NCBI RefSeq assembly: GCF_040954645.1
Contig: NC_092806.1
Span: 73,348,141-73,412,140 of the forward strand
Source of the DNA: Diabrotica undecimpunctata
Lineage: Eukaryota > Arthropoda > Insecta > Coleoptera > Chrysomelidae
Reading direction: 5' to 3'
DNA: 64,000 nt
Shown here: positions 32,123 through 44,570 of the stretch, in pieces
How the letters are laid out: every line of letters starts with the position of its first letter
Position numbering within the stretch: the first letter of the stretch is position 1
Notes under the pieces: model-generated
The model's input: only the letters and a program-made list of their open reading frames with translations
The model's database searches: none
What the model was told of the DNA's origin: nothing
Position numbers and translations under genes: made by a program

Positions 32123-32741
32123 AATGATTGGTATAAATACCTAGGTCATGAAATTCGCATAGGAAAAGATAACCAAACCGTTGAGCTTCTCCGTCGTATA
32201 AGACTGACTTGGGCAGCCTTTGACAAGCTGAACCATATTTTCAAATTGTCTGATATACCAATATGCCTTAAAAGAAAAACGTTTAATCAGTGTGTTTTGC
32301 CAGTGTTAACTTACGGTGCGGAAACGTTGACCATGTCAAGGAGAACAGTTCAAAAGATCCGTGTGTGTCAAATGGCGATGGAGCGTGCTATGTTGGGCGT
32401 TTCACTACGAGGCAAGATCCCAAATCACCAGCTACTACGAAGAACAGGAGTGACTGATGCAGTAGAGAGAGTAGCAACACTGAAATGGAACTGGGCAGGT
32501 CACGTGGCTCGAATGACAGATAATAGATGAACAAAGCAGATACTGGAATGGAGACCAAGAGATGATGCCTACCGAAGCAGAGGTCGTCCACCAACACGTT
32601 GGACTGACGATCTAAAACGTTGTCATAGGAATTGGATGCAAGAGGCACAAGATCGAAATAGATGGAAAATTATGAGGGAGATCTATGTCCAGCAGTGAAT
32701 AAGCGAAGATTGAATGATGATGATGCTGAATGATTGGTATA
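32123..32741. repeat. 13-bp target-site duplication AATGATTGGTATA
   Basis: Exact copies at 32123-32135 and 32729-32741 flank the nested LINE. Confidence 0.9.
32136..32728 (+). mobile_element. Nested 5'-truncated RTE-like LINE 3' end
   Basis: The coding tail reads YLGHEIRIGKDNQ, RRIRLTWAAFDKL, QCVLPVLTYGAETLTMSRRT, RAMLGVSLRGKI, LKWNWAGHVARMTDNR (stop after it), then RSRGRPPTRWTDDLKR and the end. The 3' tail is GATGATGATG. The element is 593 bp and inserted on the plus strand into the minus-strand I-like LINE. Removing it with one duplication copy rejoins the host reading YQSLTQSKLDYGAIC. One nonsense codon in the tail (32527-32529). Confidence 0.9.
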
Positions 32742-35186
32742 TATGCAGCAATTTTATAGTGTTCGCTCCCTCAGATCGGTTTGATAGCATTTTAAGAAGA
32801 TTTATTTTAGTTTGGCAGAAAACGACTAGCTTTTAAATATGTTCTGCCCATGTTAACTGACTATCCAGTCTGAGGCCAAGAAAGTCAATGCTCTCTACTT
32901 GTTTTAGGTTGATACCATTTAGAGTAAGTGTTGTTTTGCAATTAGTTTGTCTTTTACTGAATATGATGAAACGAGATTTATCACTTAAGAACGTAAAACC
33001 AATTTTTTGGGACCAGTCTTCGAGTTTATGCATAAATGATTGCAGAATTTTTAAGGCTAGTGTAATATTACAACTATTAGTATAATATACAACTAAGTAT
33101 TCTGCATACAGATTTGCTTTCAAATGAAGCTTTATCTCTTGTGCGATAACTGTCGTTAAGAATAGAGTGAGGCTTAAAGTTGAACCCTGTGGAATTCCGT
33201 TTTGAAGACATTCTGTTTTTGAAGTGATTCCATTCACGCGTACTTGGAATACTCTATTATTCATGAAATGTTTTACAAAGGCAAGAAAATTTCTCTGAAT
33301 ACCCCAGATACACATGGTTTGTAAAATGTTGTATCTCTATGCAGTATCAAATGCTTTATTTATATAAAAAAATATGGCAATTACTTTCTGGTTATTTGTA
33401 AAGAACTCACATATATTTTTGTCAATGGCTACTAAGGCATCATGGGTTGATCTGCCTTTTCTGAAACCGCTTTGGATATGGCTTAATAATTGGTTTTTTT
33501 CAAGGAACCATATTAATCTGATATTTAAAATTTTTTCTAGTAGTTTGCATGTATTATTTGTAAGAGAAATTGGTCTATAGGAAAGAGGGCCAGTTTTTGA
33601 TTTGTAAGGTTTTTTTATTGGAATAATTGTTGATTCAGATCAGATTAAAGGAAATTTTTTATTAAGAAATATGTGATTGAAAATATCTAAGAGAATTAAT
33701 CTTCCTGTGTACGGTAAGTTTTTGATAAAAATATAATTGGTATATTATCAGGACCTGATGAAGTGTTTTTTGATTTATCTAGAGCTTCTTCAAATTCTTG
33801 ATATGTGATGGGAAAATTTAGTGGATTATCGGTATCTTCTATAGATATTTCTCTATTATCATTTCACATTGATTTTTGAAATCTAAAAATGCGGGATTAA
33901 ATATTACTAATTTCTTGTTTGGAAGATTGTTGAATTTGTTTTGATAAGAAAGAGTGTTAATGTGAATTGAGCTTTATTCCACTTTGAGTGTACGTACTTT
34001 ATTCCAGACTGTAGTCATAGGTGTTAACGAACTTATAGTAGAGACATAGTTTGACCATGTTTCTTTTTTACTTTTTTTAATAAGATATTTACTTTTTGCC
34101 CTAAGTTTTTTAAAATTGTTAACGTTTTCTGTTGTTTTATGTCTTTTTAAAACATTAAAAGCATGTTTGCTAGATTTCATAGCTAAAGCTATTTCTTCAT
34201 TCCACCATGGTACCGGTTTTCGTTTACAAGGTTTTGTTTTTCCCACCGCAATATTAGCACATTTTAGTATAGTATCATTGAAATGATCAATAGTACAATC
34301 GATGCTATCATCTTAAATAAAGTTCGTAATATAATTATTTATTAGATCACTATATAAATCCCAGTTTGCGGAGTTTAATTTCCATTTTTGGTAAACAGGA
34401 ATATTTGGTTAATCATGCCCAATGGTTTCAATTGTTAGAGGAAAATGGTCGCTATTACACAAGTAATCAAGGCTGTTCCAAGAGAAACTTGCAGTTAAAG
34501 AGTGATCACACCACGATATATCGATGGCAGAGAAAGTACTATTGTGGGAGCTAAAAAGAGTAGATTTACCAGTATTCATTAATATTAGATTTTGATTATC
34601 TATTAATTTCTAAACAAGTTTTCCACATTTGTCCGTTTTTATACTACCCCATGTGATATTATGACAAATAACCAAGTATTAGTTTGGGAGCAGGAATATC
34701 TTCGATTAAGCGCTGTATGTCTTCAAGAACATTTTCATTTGGATGAGGGAGGTAAATGTTACATATGTTAATAGGTCTGCAGTTGATATTGCAAGATATA
34801 GATACAGCAACGGCTTCCAAATTAGTGTTTAGGTTGATTTTTCTTGCCTCTCCACAATTTTTTACGAAAATACCTATTCCGCCGCTGGCGTATTCTGTGT
34901 CGCGATTTTTAAGAATGCTTTTATAGTTTTTAATATGCACGTGTTTGGTTTTAAGATGTGTTTCTTGAAAAAAGATTACTAGGGGACATAATTCTTTAGT
35001 TTAAACATTAAGAGATTCTATGTTGTTGTGGTAGCCGTTTAGGTTCCATGGCAGAATAAATGTATTAGCCATTTTGGATAGGTGAATGAGAAACAGAGAT
35101 ATTAGTTTCTATATCCGATGAGGGCTCAGTGCTATTGAGTTGTAATCTTTTTCTTTGTCTTGTTAATTTGGATTTTATGCCGCTGT

Positions 35187-36340
35187 CTAAAACATGATCA
35201 TGTGTAAATAATAGAATGATATCAAATCCGTTGCATAGTTTTCTACAATGGAGTTAGGGGTTTTTGAGTTTAAGGCATTTTGTATCGCATCACAAATAAC
35301 ATTAAAATCTACAGGAAATTTTGGGGACCTAGACTCAATTTTATTTTTAATGGACTCTAGCTCCTTAATAATATCAGCGAATGGGGCTTTTTTTCGTGTA
35401 ATTGTGTGTTTAGGTTTTGCAAAAGGAGTTGTGGTGGTTGTCGTTTCTTGTATATCAGGTGAGGTAGATATCTGTCTTTTGGTTGAGTGGAGGCGTACTT
35501 CGGTATTCAATGGAGGAAAATTTATTTCTTTGGTCTTTTCTGTGAACAAAGTGTGTTTTTCAATGATAGTTGATCAGATACTATGTTTTCAGCGTTAGAA
35601 ATTTAAACGTTAGTGTGGTGAGTATACATTAGGGGAGGTTGTTGTACAGGTGGAATTACATTCACGGGTTGATATTGATTATTTATGTTGAGGGTTGTTT
35701 GTTGACATGTTGATGAACATTCGGTTTCCCGATGTCCTTTTGCACACTTAGTTCAAATTAAGTTGTCGAGGGTAAAGTATATATGGTAGTTGGTGTGGTC
35801 ATAGGAGATTGTAACAAAGTCTGGGATAAGGATATTATCATCAGGAGTAACAAATACTTGGCGGCGAAAGCTTAAAACATGGCTATATTTAGTATCCGGC
35901 ATCTACTTTCAAAAAAGTTATTCGAGATACTGTTTAAAGTCCTAGTTTTTTTAGTTCATCTTCTATTAAACTATTTGGAACGTTAGGACACACATTAGAA
36001 ATGACGAGTCTTGTCGCTGGAGTGATTAATCTTCTAATTTCTATTTTTGTATTATTCAATATTACCGAATTATGTGCTCGCAGTAAGGTATCCACGACGT
36101 TAGTACTGGTGAGGTAAATACATACTCTATTGTTGGAGATACGTAAGGCGAATAGAATATTTTTCGGTTCCACTAAATTTCCCACAGCAATAATGTATTC
36201 ATGAATTTTTACGTCATTGATACTAGAGAGAACAACAGCTTGATCTTTTGTTGGGTGTTTGGAAGAGGTAAGGACATTGGAATATGTATTTGGTTGGTTG
36301 GTATGGTGAGAAGCCGATCTCCATCAGAATTGTCATCCAT
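35187..36340 (-). pseudogene. I-like LINE ORF1 (nucleic-acid-binding protein), broken
   Basis: Start ATG at 36340 (MDDNSDGDRLLTIP). After a frameshift, NLVEPKNILFALRISNNRVC and RRLITPATRLVISNVCPNVP resemble the RNA-binding region of I-type ORF1 proteins. Near 35745, KCAKGHRETECSS is a zinc-knuckle remnant. The C-terminal part (35549-35187) is open: RLHSTKRQIST, ADIIKELESIKNKI, FNVICDAIQNALNSK. It would package LINE RNA. Several stops. Confidence 0.7.
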
Positions 36341-36480
36341 TTTTGAATTTATTTTTCATACTTCTCCAACTTCTATCCTCGAGACAATCCTGTCTCGAAA
36401 ACCAGAAGGTTCAATAGGTAAGAACAAAAAAAAAGTGGTTCTTATCGGTACTCTTAATATCAGCATTTAAGGTTACAGTA

Positions 36481-37710
36481 TTGATCGATAGTTAATAATT
36501 TAGAAAGATGCTTCTCACAGTTATGATTTATAGCACAAATTAACACGCTAACTATACTGGTTTCGCTGATAAACTTTTAAGATAGATATTTGTTTAAATT
36601 TTTCATAAAAATATATTAATTCAATAGACGATTTAGTTGCTCTATTTTAGTACTAAAACCAGGACCGGAATCAACACTTATTTTTATTAAATAGACCCAT
36701 CGGTTTTCTATATAATTCACTAGAATTTGTTCCAGCGCGAAATTTCTCCTGGTAATTCCATAAAGCATCGTGTAGTCTATTACATAAATAACAGACAATT
36801 TTGTTTAGTTTTTTAGTTTGTACTTTTACAAACAATTTTGGTAACGGTGAATGGGAATAACTTTTGTATGTAACTAAAAAGAAGTATAACCAATGCAAGA
36901 GTGTGTATGCAATACAACACTACTTGTTACCAAAAGAACATAGTTTTTTTACGAAAATGTTTGAAAATTACATTGGTATAAATTTTCTTTTACAATAAAC
37001 AGTCCACCATAGTAAGTGGTATAAATCAAGTAATCAATAAATCTATAGAATGTCGATAAATTCGTGACTCAGTTATGTTCAAAATAATTAGTCAATTTTG
37101 GAACATATTTATTTTTGAAACATATACCTTTTCTAACCTCAAATAAATATGCAATTGCGATCGCGTGAGAACTTTTTATATTAAAGCCAGAGCATAAACA
37201 ATGTATCCGCTAAATTGCAAAAAATTTCTCCTCTTTAATTATTAAACTTAACCAATTTCACGCTTAAGATCTCATATTTTCTAAGTACTTCCTTCCAGCA
37301 GTCAACAGAAGACCAAACGAAAAAGAAAATTAGTAGTTTGTATTTAATTAATTAAAGAAGTATGTTATTATAACACATACATTATATATCACTAAATAAT
37401 GGTAACACTTTAATTTTGTATCACGTAACATTACATACATAACATTGACATACAATAACATTGTAAAAGTGTAAAAAAGAATATAATATTTATTTAAGAA
37501 TAGATAACCAAAATAACTGCTCGTTATTTTTATGAACTATTTTACTTTATTTGACTAAGATATTTTTTAACTTGTTTTAAACATGTACCTCAGAGACTTA
37601 ATTAAACAAAGTAATTGCAAAATACAAAACAAAAACAAAAATGGACCTAATTGGTCCTAGGAAATTATTGTCAATATTTCAATGATTTTATTTATTTCAT
37701 TTGTCGAAAT
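36481..37710. other. Interval without recognised gene
   Basis: AT-rich. Overlapping minus-strand frames at 36616-36898 look faintly protein-like (WNYQEKFRAGTNSSELYRK / GPGFSTKIEQLNRLL), but no family was recognised and the frame shifts. Confidence 0.35.
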
Positions 37711-40079
37711 GTAAACGTTTTGTCGTCAAGTGTATGCACCTACAACAGAAGGAACAGAAGAAGAGATAGAAGAACTATACCAAAGCATTAATCAAGTCGT
37801 GAAAAGATTGAAAAAGCAAGACCTAATAATTGTCATGGGTGACTTCAACGCCAAAGTTGGGGCCAGCAAAACATCATCTGCAGTTGGACCATTTGGTCTA
37901 GGAGACCGAAACGATCGGGGAGATACGTTGGAGATTTTTGCGGAAGTAAATCAATTAGTAATAATGAACACCTGGTTTAAGCTACACCCAAGAAAACTGT
38001 ATACCTGTACATCTGTCAAAACATACTCGGGGCAGACATAAATTCTGATCATGTACCAGTTGTAGGTAATTTCAAAGTCAGAATGAAGAAGGTTACAAGT
38101 AAGTCGATGAAGAAGTATGATGTTAAAAAACTGAAAGATCCCAATGTTCGACTGAACGTTAGTGAAAACCTCAATACAAAGGTGCTAAAATGCAAAAATG
38201 CAGGAACTATGGAGGAAAGTCTGACCATCATAAAAGAAACAGTGAGAGAAATTAAAGAACAACACCTGAAAAAAGATACAGAGAAACGGAAATCGTAAAT
38301 GACCGATGAAATACTTGAACTTATGGATCAGAGAAAAAAAAAACAAAGAAAATCTCCAAGAATATAAGAGAATATATACCATCGTCAGAAGAAAAATAAG
38401 AGAAGCCAAAGAAAAACAAAAAACAGAACAATGCCAAGAAATAGAGGAGTATCAGAGTCGATATGATAACTTCAATGTTCATCGAAAGGTGAAGGAAATA
38501 GCTGGGAAGTTCCGAAAACGCAACAGCGGAAAAATAACAGATGATGAAGGCAATCTTGCCTTAACAAAAGAAGATAAAAAGAAAGTATGGGAAGAATACT
38601 TGGAGAAGCTTTTCCATGACATAAGAACAATACAAGAGCCAACCATTGAAGAAAATTCAGGTCCCGAAATCCTACCAGAAGAAATAACGGCAGCCGTCAG
38701 ACAAATGAAAGATGGAAAGGCACCGGGACTTGATGAAATGAGAGTGGCTCAAATCGGAGTTCGTACCATTGCTCAAAAAACCTGGAGCAAAAGTTTGTGA
38801 AGATTATAGGACCATAAGCCTAATGAGCCATCTGCTGAAGCTGTTTTTAAAAGTCATCCACAAAAGAATTTACCTGAAATGCGAGGAAAAATTGCGCCCA
38901 ATCAGTTTGGATTTGTGAACGCCGTTGGTACGAGAGACGCTTTATTTAGCGTGCAGGTATTGTTTCAGAAATGTAGAGATGTCAGCTGTAATGTTTTTGC
39001 ATGCCTGATTGCCTACAAGAAGGCTTTCGATAGATTCAGGCATGAACAAATGATGGAAGTGCTGAAGAGGACAGGGATTGACGGAAAAGACTTAAAAATA
39101 ATAGCTAACCTGTATTGGAATCAATCAGCGGTACTCCGAATAGATGGAGAATATACAGATCAGGTCAAAATCTTAAGGGGAGTGAGACAGACGGGTGATA
39201 TTCAATCTGTACTCGAGGCACATTTTTGAAGAGGCTCTAAAAGACATTAATGAAGGCATCTCAATAAATGGAGTCAAGCTCAATAACTTGGGGTATGCAG
39301 ATGATACAATAGTGTTTTCCAATACCATAGAAGGGCTGAAAAACTTAATGAACAAAATAACGGAAACAAGTAGAAAATATGGACTGGATATAAACACTAG
39401 CAAAACCGAGCTAATGATCATCAGCAAGAAAAACATAACTGGAGCAAATCTGTATAAATGAGAATTGAACGTGTCTCACAATACAACTACTTGGGAACTA
39501 TAATTAATGAGTCGTAGGAAAATACCCAAGAGATTAAATATCGCATCGGAAAGGCAAAAAGTGCATTCTTGACTATAAGTTCTGTGTTCAAGAGCCATGA
39601 CCTCACCCTAGAAACAAAAATAAGGCTCCTTAAATGTTATGTGTACTCAGTGCTTCTGTACGGAGTAGAAACGTGGACATTGAAGGCGGAAACTCAAAAC
39701 TTCAGGCTTTTGAGCTATGGTCATACAGAAGGATCCTGAAGATACCATGGACAGACAAAGTTACCAATGAAGAAGTACTGCGGAGGATGAACACAACTGC
39801 GGATTTGGTCAACATCGTGAAGAGCCGTAAGCTGCAGTACTTGGGACATATAATGGGAAATCAAGGCAAATACGAGTTACTTCAATGCATTTTGCAAGGT
39901 AAAATTGAAGGAAAAGGGATCCCAGGACGAAGAATAATATCCTGGCTTGCTAACCTGAGAGCAAGGTATAGAAAGACCTCAACACAGCTATTTCGTATAG
40001 CAACCAACAAAGTCATCATAGTCAGAATGATCGCCAATGTGCGGAACGGACAGGCACCCTAAGAAGAAGTAAACGTTTT
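37711..40079. repeat. 11-bp target-site duplication GTAAACGTTTT
   Basis: Exact copies at 37711-37721 and 40069-40079 flank the LINE. Confidence 0.85.
37722..40068 (+). pseudogene. RTE-like LINE, endonuclease to 3' end, broken
   Basis: Begins inside the endonuclease: QVYAPTTEGTEEEIEELYQS, DLIIVMGDFNAKVG (catalytic GDFN), LGDRNDRGDTLEIFAE. It continues through a basic linker (38083-38800, MTDEILELMDQR) to RQMKDGKAPGLDE, where a deletion removes the first RT block. Then NQFGFVNAVGTRDALFSVQ, CLIAYKKAFDRFRHEQMMEV, ILRGVRQTGD (QGC lost), LGYADDTIVFSNTIEG, YNYLGTIINES, LLYGVETWTL and, in another frame, FELWSYRRILKIPWTDKVTN, KLQYLGHIMGNQGKYELLQC. The 3' end is AAGAAGAAGT. At least four frameshifts or deletions. 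This is the longest copy of its family here. Confidence 0.9.
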
Positions 40080-41526
40080 AAAGGTCTCATTTGAGCCGTA
40101 TCCCAATTTTATCATTACATAAACAGCAACTTTGGAGGGCGACAATAATTGTATAAAAAGTGGTTGGTCTAATAAACAAATACTATTCTGAAGCTATTTT
40201 CTTGTGGTATTCTAATATGGTTTATCACCTTTTTAATTATTTTTAATTTTAATATTAAAGATAGTGAATAACCAACAAACAAACTTGTGTTTACGATAGT
40301 TTTCAGGCTCCTCCCTGTATAATATTGTCACCGGTGTGTTATGTAAAATATGCTTTCTTAAGGTATTTTTCAGTTTTTTATGTGCAAATATTGTGTTTTA
40401 TTTCATCTACATGTATATAGCTTTTATTGCAAACTATAATATTATTTTATGGTAATTCATGCAAAATTCCTCAAAAATATTAATTTAAATATATTTTCTA
40501 TAAACAATCTCCTAAACAAAAACACGTTTTAAAATTTGGAGTTTATTTTGTGTGTGATATTTTATTTGAAATATCATGTTCTTGTATTATCTTAGCATTT
40601 ATATTTCTGTATTATTAGTTAGGTATATTCAAATTAATTTAAGCATATATTAAACTTTCTCACAGAGTTCAACAAAAGTATTTCCGTGAGGGTAATGTAG
40701 TCGCTTCGTACAAATTTTTGCCTCGGAAAACCAAATGCGTTACTGATATGAGAAGTAGGTATCATTATTATATATACAATTAGAAATGTTTTTCTTAGTA
40801 AAAATGTGATAATCGATTGGGCAAATAATAGGCAACTTTATTTTAATACAAGTATATAGAAAAACAATTTAGGCAAAAAGGAAGGTAATGTATCTAAACC
40901 CCTTAATAAATTAAAAGCACAAAATATGAAGGCAAACAGTAAATTGTTGTCTAAATTTTTCTCCTTCCTTTTTCCTTCCTTTAAAGAGTTGCCTAGATCA
41001 TAGAAGTTGGCAAATATTCCTTCAAACTACTTTTTTTTTCATATTCTCGAACGAATTATTAGTCTTGTCTTCATTTTAATTTATTTTCTACCTATTTTTC
41101 TGTTAGTCACTTTTATGTAGCAGTTTTCTATTAGTCACAGATACTGAGCACCTTTCCAAATTTGATGGATGTCAACACTCACTAAGGCTCCAATGTTGAT
41201 TCAGATAACTTCAAAGATCTCCAAATACTGAAAAAATTTCAAAACATTGAAACATATGTAGGAACAATATTCAAGAAGCAGCAAATAACAACCTGTGGCC
41301 AGAAAGATTTCCACGACAAAGCAGCTGGTAATATGCAGAATTTATACATGAATATAAAACCACGCAGCCAAGAGGGATCCGAGAAATAGAGCAGCCATAC
41401 AAAGACTTTAGGAAAAAAGAGAAGTACTCAACAAAATAAAAAAGTTAGCTGTTGAAAATGATGTAATGGAACAACTTAAGTCGTTAAAAACTCCCAAGTT
41501 TAACTTTAACTCCCGTTAAAGATTCC
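40080..41526. other. Interval without clear gene
   Basis: AT-rich. At 41340-41470 a plus-strand reading (RGIREIEQPYKDFRKKREVL) looks protein-like but could not be assigned. Confidence 0.35.
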
Positions 41527-41975
41527 CAAGTTAACATCTTCCTTTTCTAACTTGGCCTCACCGTACTGAAGAAGACCAATAGTCAGAAATACGTACCTAT
41601 ATACCGTTGCCTTCCATCGATATACTATTTTGTTTTTTGTTTTCCTGTGCGACACATGCCATTACATTTTACTTTTATTATTCACTCGCTTAACCTTTTC
41701 TATTTGCTTTAAACGTTTTAACGATTGGCATTTCTTTCCTCACGTGCTGTTATTGTTAGTTGTTGCCCTGAAAACCATCAGGGTTTCTAACTCTAATGAC
41801 ACAAATTGACACACTCTAATTGACACAAAAAAAAATGACACAGGAATCGCATTGTTCCTGTAGTGATCCTTTCCCAAGTTAACAATCTACTTTTCTAACG
41901 TGGCTGCACCGTACTGACGACGACCAATAGTCAGAAATACGTATATACGGTTGCCTTATCGATATACATTACATT
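41527..41975 (+). repeat. Direct repeat of ~105-115 bp in two copies
   Basis: Copies start TTCCCAAGTTAACA at about 41523 and 41871 and share CCAATAGTCAGAAATACGTA and ATCGATATAC. The second copy lacks about 40 bp before ATTACATTTTACTT and runs into a TA microsatellite. Could be remnants of a small element or terminal repeats of a deleted one. Confidence 0.75.
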
Positions 41976-41979
41976 TTAC

Positions 41980-41983
<4 letters not shown>

Positions 41984-42065
<82 letters not shown>
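41984..42065. repeat. (TA)n microsatellite, ~80 bp
   Basis: Uninterrupted TA dinucleotides; any ORF here (Ile-Tyr repeats) is an artefact. Confidence 0.98.
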
Positions 42066-42068
<3 letters not shown>

Positions 42069-42439
42069 CTAACGGACGAAAGAATATCTTTATTCTACCA
42101 ATACATCAACAGTTTACCCATTCAAATCACAGTCATTATTGTACTATTTTCGTAGAGTAAAAACGTTAAAATAACTATATATAGACGGTTGAATTTCTGT
42201 TCAATTCGAGTCTCACCATTCTCCTATACGTATTTAGAGGTCTGCCTCTCATCAGGAAGGCTTGTGAAAACTGAACTGAACTGAAATTTGTGTAAAGAAC
42301 ATAAAATGTGTAAGAACAAGAACGGACATGTTCTCCACCGCAGAAGAAGACGAAAATTTATCACCTCAAATACCACCATAGAGAAAAAGAAACTATGTAT
42401 CCATAGCACTACCTCCAATACAGAAAATACGTGATTCAT

Positions 42440-43900
42440 TATAACACCTAAAACAATAATAAATCTCCAGAAAGTGATAGCATACCAGCTGAACTAAAAA
42501 GGTGATGTTCATAGTCTTACTGGTCAAATACGCCAAAAAATTATCATGGCTTGAAATGAAAAACAAATTCTGGAAGAGTGGTCTATTGTAATTGTTTGAC
42601 TACTGCACAAAAAGGGTCACCAATTAGTATGTAGAAATTATAGAGGAATAACCTTTTTTTAATACAATTATTATTTTGTTCCTTTTGTTTGTTTAACGGG
42701 GAATCCTTCAACTGTATTTGTACGTTTTTTTTTTTTATTTTGTTTTCATTGTCAGTATTACACAGAAACACGTTGCTGTAGTCATATTGTTAAATTGAAT
42801 TCATACTGTAATGTTATCAAAAGTTGAAAAAAGAAAAACGTGAAAATTGACAATTACTATGTTTCGGCATAATATAGAAAGCATGAATGTTGCTGGATCC
42901 AGCAGAACCTAATCTGGCATGTTATAACACCCACGTTGGTGAATTGCAATATTTCTTGCAAGTGAATAAATCCTTCAAATTACAAGCAAGTTCCTGGTAC
43001 CTAATCAGTTACATAAAGGATCATGCAAGTTTTCACCACTTCTTATGAGGTTGTGGGTTGATCCCTCGTCTCCACTGAACCATCGATTACGAAAAGGCTT
43101 TCGATAGGGTAAAACATATTAAAAACCAAAGGCATTGATGGTAAAGATCTAGATACCATACAAAACTTATATTGGAATAAGTCGTACTAGTTGAAATGTG
43201 GTGCTACCGCCGTATACTAAAAATAAGTTGGGTGGATAAAATTACAAATGAAGAGGTAATACACAGAATAAATAACGATCCAGAAGTTATACTGAATATA
43301 AAAAAGAGAAAACTTGAATACTTAGACCACCTGATGAGAGGACAAAAGTACACATTCCTACAAAATATAATGCAAGGAAAAATCCAAGGACGCAGAAATC
43401 CAGACCGTAGAAGAATGTCCTGGATGAGAAATTTAAGAGAGTGGTTTGGCTGTACCACTAACGAATTATTTAACACAGCAGTAAATACAATTAGAATCGC
43501 CCTAATGATTCCAATCTCCGATAGGAGAGGCACTCAAAGAAGAAGAACGTACGAGTCGATGGGAGATTAACCAACGAATGTTACATTAAAAGAGGCATCA
43601 GATTGGAATGCATTCTATTCCCGCTGTTATTTAATATCTACCTGGATATAATTTTTAAACAGGCTTTGCAAGATGAAGAGTTTGGTAGTGAAAATCAGTG
43701 GTGAACTGATTAATAATCTTAGTTACGCTGACGAGACTGTTACCTTATGCTATAGACTCTAGGGCATTCAAGAGTTGTTCCAATGCGTAAACAGGACAGG
43801 AACACAAATGGATCAAAAAAATGAATGTTCCTGAAGATAAAATTTATGATTTTAGTCACTAACCTTACAACAAGCCAAAAATATGTGTAGGGATGGGGCC
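42440..43900 (+). pseudogene. LINE reverse transcriptase fragment, split by a nested LINE
   Basis: Before the RT core: IPAELKR and WSIVIV...HKKGSP, NYRGIT-like reading at 42470-42650. Then YEKAFDRVKH and KGIDGKDLDTIQNLYWNKS (43085-43190). After the nested insert: GRLTNECYIKRGIRLECILF, LLFNIYLDIIFKQALQDEEF, and LINNLSYADETV-like (YADD changed to YADE). The pieces are in RT order, with stops and a low-similarity gap at 42660-43080. Related to RTE-like elements elsewhere in the window. Confidence 0.7.
43193..43555 (+). mobile_element. Nested RTE-like LINE C-terminal fragment
   Basis: Open for 124 codons (43196-43567): MWCYRRILKISWVDKITNEE, KRKLEYLDHLMRGQKYTF, RRRMSWMRNLREWFGCTTNE, ending IPISDRRGTQRRRT at a GAAGAAGAA tail. 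It sits between LYWNKS and GRLTNECY of the surrounding LINE. The flanks (GTCGTACTAGT left, ACGTACGAGT right) agree at eight of ten positions and may be a diverged target duplication. Confidence 0.8.
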
Positions 43901-44389
43901 AAGTAAAGAATACGTAAGAAATTGTATGATTGACGATAAAAGTTTTATATTGAGAGTTAGAAATTTTGGCTGCAAATACGATTAAAACTTTAACAAAGTT
44001 ATTTTACCGACATTCTGGTACTTTTCGCAACCTAATTGCTACTTTTAGGTAAAAAATGGTCACTTAGGATGTTACGTAACGTTTAGGTAGGAGGAAGGGG
44101 TACAGAAAAACGTTACGGTGCGTCACATAGGGGGAGGGGAGGGGGGTTAAAAATCTTCAAAAATTGCGTTACGTAATACTTAAACGCCCCCTAATCGAAT
44201 GAACTATCTTAAAATAAAGTCGTACCAGGAACGCAACTCAAAAATATTGGCAATATCATTTTTAAATTGTCTACTTTAAAATGTGTCATATATGTCTGAA
44301 TTGTCAATATGAATGAGTCAGATAAAATTAATTTATTAAAAAATTTTTTTACCAAAGAAAAAAACTAAAATTTGTTTAAGTTATTCATG
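43901..44389. other. Interval with a dispersed insect-repeat phrase
   Basis: At 44060-44200: GTTACGTAACGTTTAGG, CGTCACATAGGGGGAGGGG and GCGTTACGTAATACTT. I know this G-rich combination as a recurring phrase in many insect genomes; it is not a gene I can name. Confidence 0.4.
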
Positions 44390-44394
44390 TTTTG

Positions 44395-44430
44395 TATTTT
44401 GTTCCGAAGTGGAAATTGAAACGTCAAATA
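44395..44430 (+). repeat. Degenerate hammerhead-like element
   Basis: TTTTGTTCCGAAGTGGAAATTGAAACGTCA matches the minus-strand unit at 58650 with part of helix II deleted; not expected to fold. Confidence 0.4.
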
Positions 44431-44502
44431 AATTTAATTTTAATGGGTTATGGTTATAAAAAATAGATTATGTCCTATCTTCAGACCTACCGAATACACA
44501 TA

Positions 44503-44570
44503 TAAAATTTCATAAAAATTGGTCCAGCCGTTTCGGAGGAGTAATCGTAACTAACACTGTAACACGAGAA

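Larger units (their letters stand above)
31000..35073 (-). pseudogene. I-like LINE ORF2 (endonuclease-RT-RNase H), broken
   Basis: ORF2 probably starts at the ATG near 35073 (MANTFILPWNLNGY). Domains in order: endonuclease with FFQETHL and GGIGIFVKN, and LILG (34940-34660); linker PVPWWNEEIALAMK (34246-33974); RT with FLAFVKHFMNNRVFQVRVNG, GIPQGSTLSLTLF, NLYAEYLVVYY (YADD lost, now YAEY) and FLGLRLDSQLTW (33315-32833); connection KLDIIQSTCLRLVLGACRTS (32108-31782). Next come RNase H NKIFTNASRTENGHAAAFIL (about 31700; the catalytic Asp of YTDGS is changed) and CSYCECPITVQHILIECP (about 31130). Many stops and frameshifts. Loss of catalytic residues means no activity. Confidence 0.85.
30960..36480 (-). 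mobile_element. I-like LINE with two ORFs and RNase H, decayed
   Basis: On the minus strand from about 36480: 5' UTR, ORF1 (36340 to about 35190), ORF2 (about 35073 to 31000) with endonuclease, reverse transcriptase, RNase H and a C-terminal Cys/His motif, then a short 3' UTR. This is the full layout of I-type LINEs, and it resembles the younger element at 52185-57451 in plan. Frameshifts and stops occur throughout. It is interrupted at 32123-32741 by another LINE. No flanking duplication could be assigned. Confidence 0.8.

Noticed and set aside
36616..36898. Two overlapping minus-strand frames with protein-like composition
   Set aside because: No family recognised, frame shifts between them, no splice sites found; not annotated as a gene.
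20198..40079. Target duplications GTAAACAATTGT and GTAAACGTTTT both start GTAAAC, suggesting a shared nick preference
   Set aside because: The two LINEs are in opposite orientation relative to that phrase, so it cannot be the same endonuclease preference; probably coincidence.
41951..42160. Open frame of alternating Ile and Tyr
   Set aside because: It is the translation of a (TA)n microsatellite.
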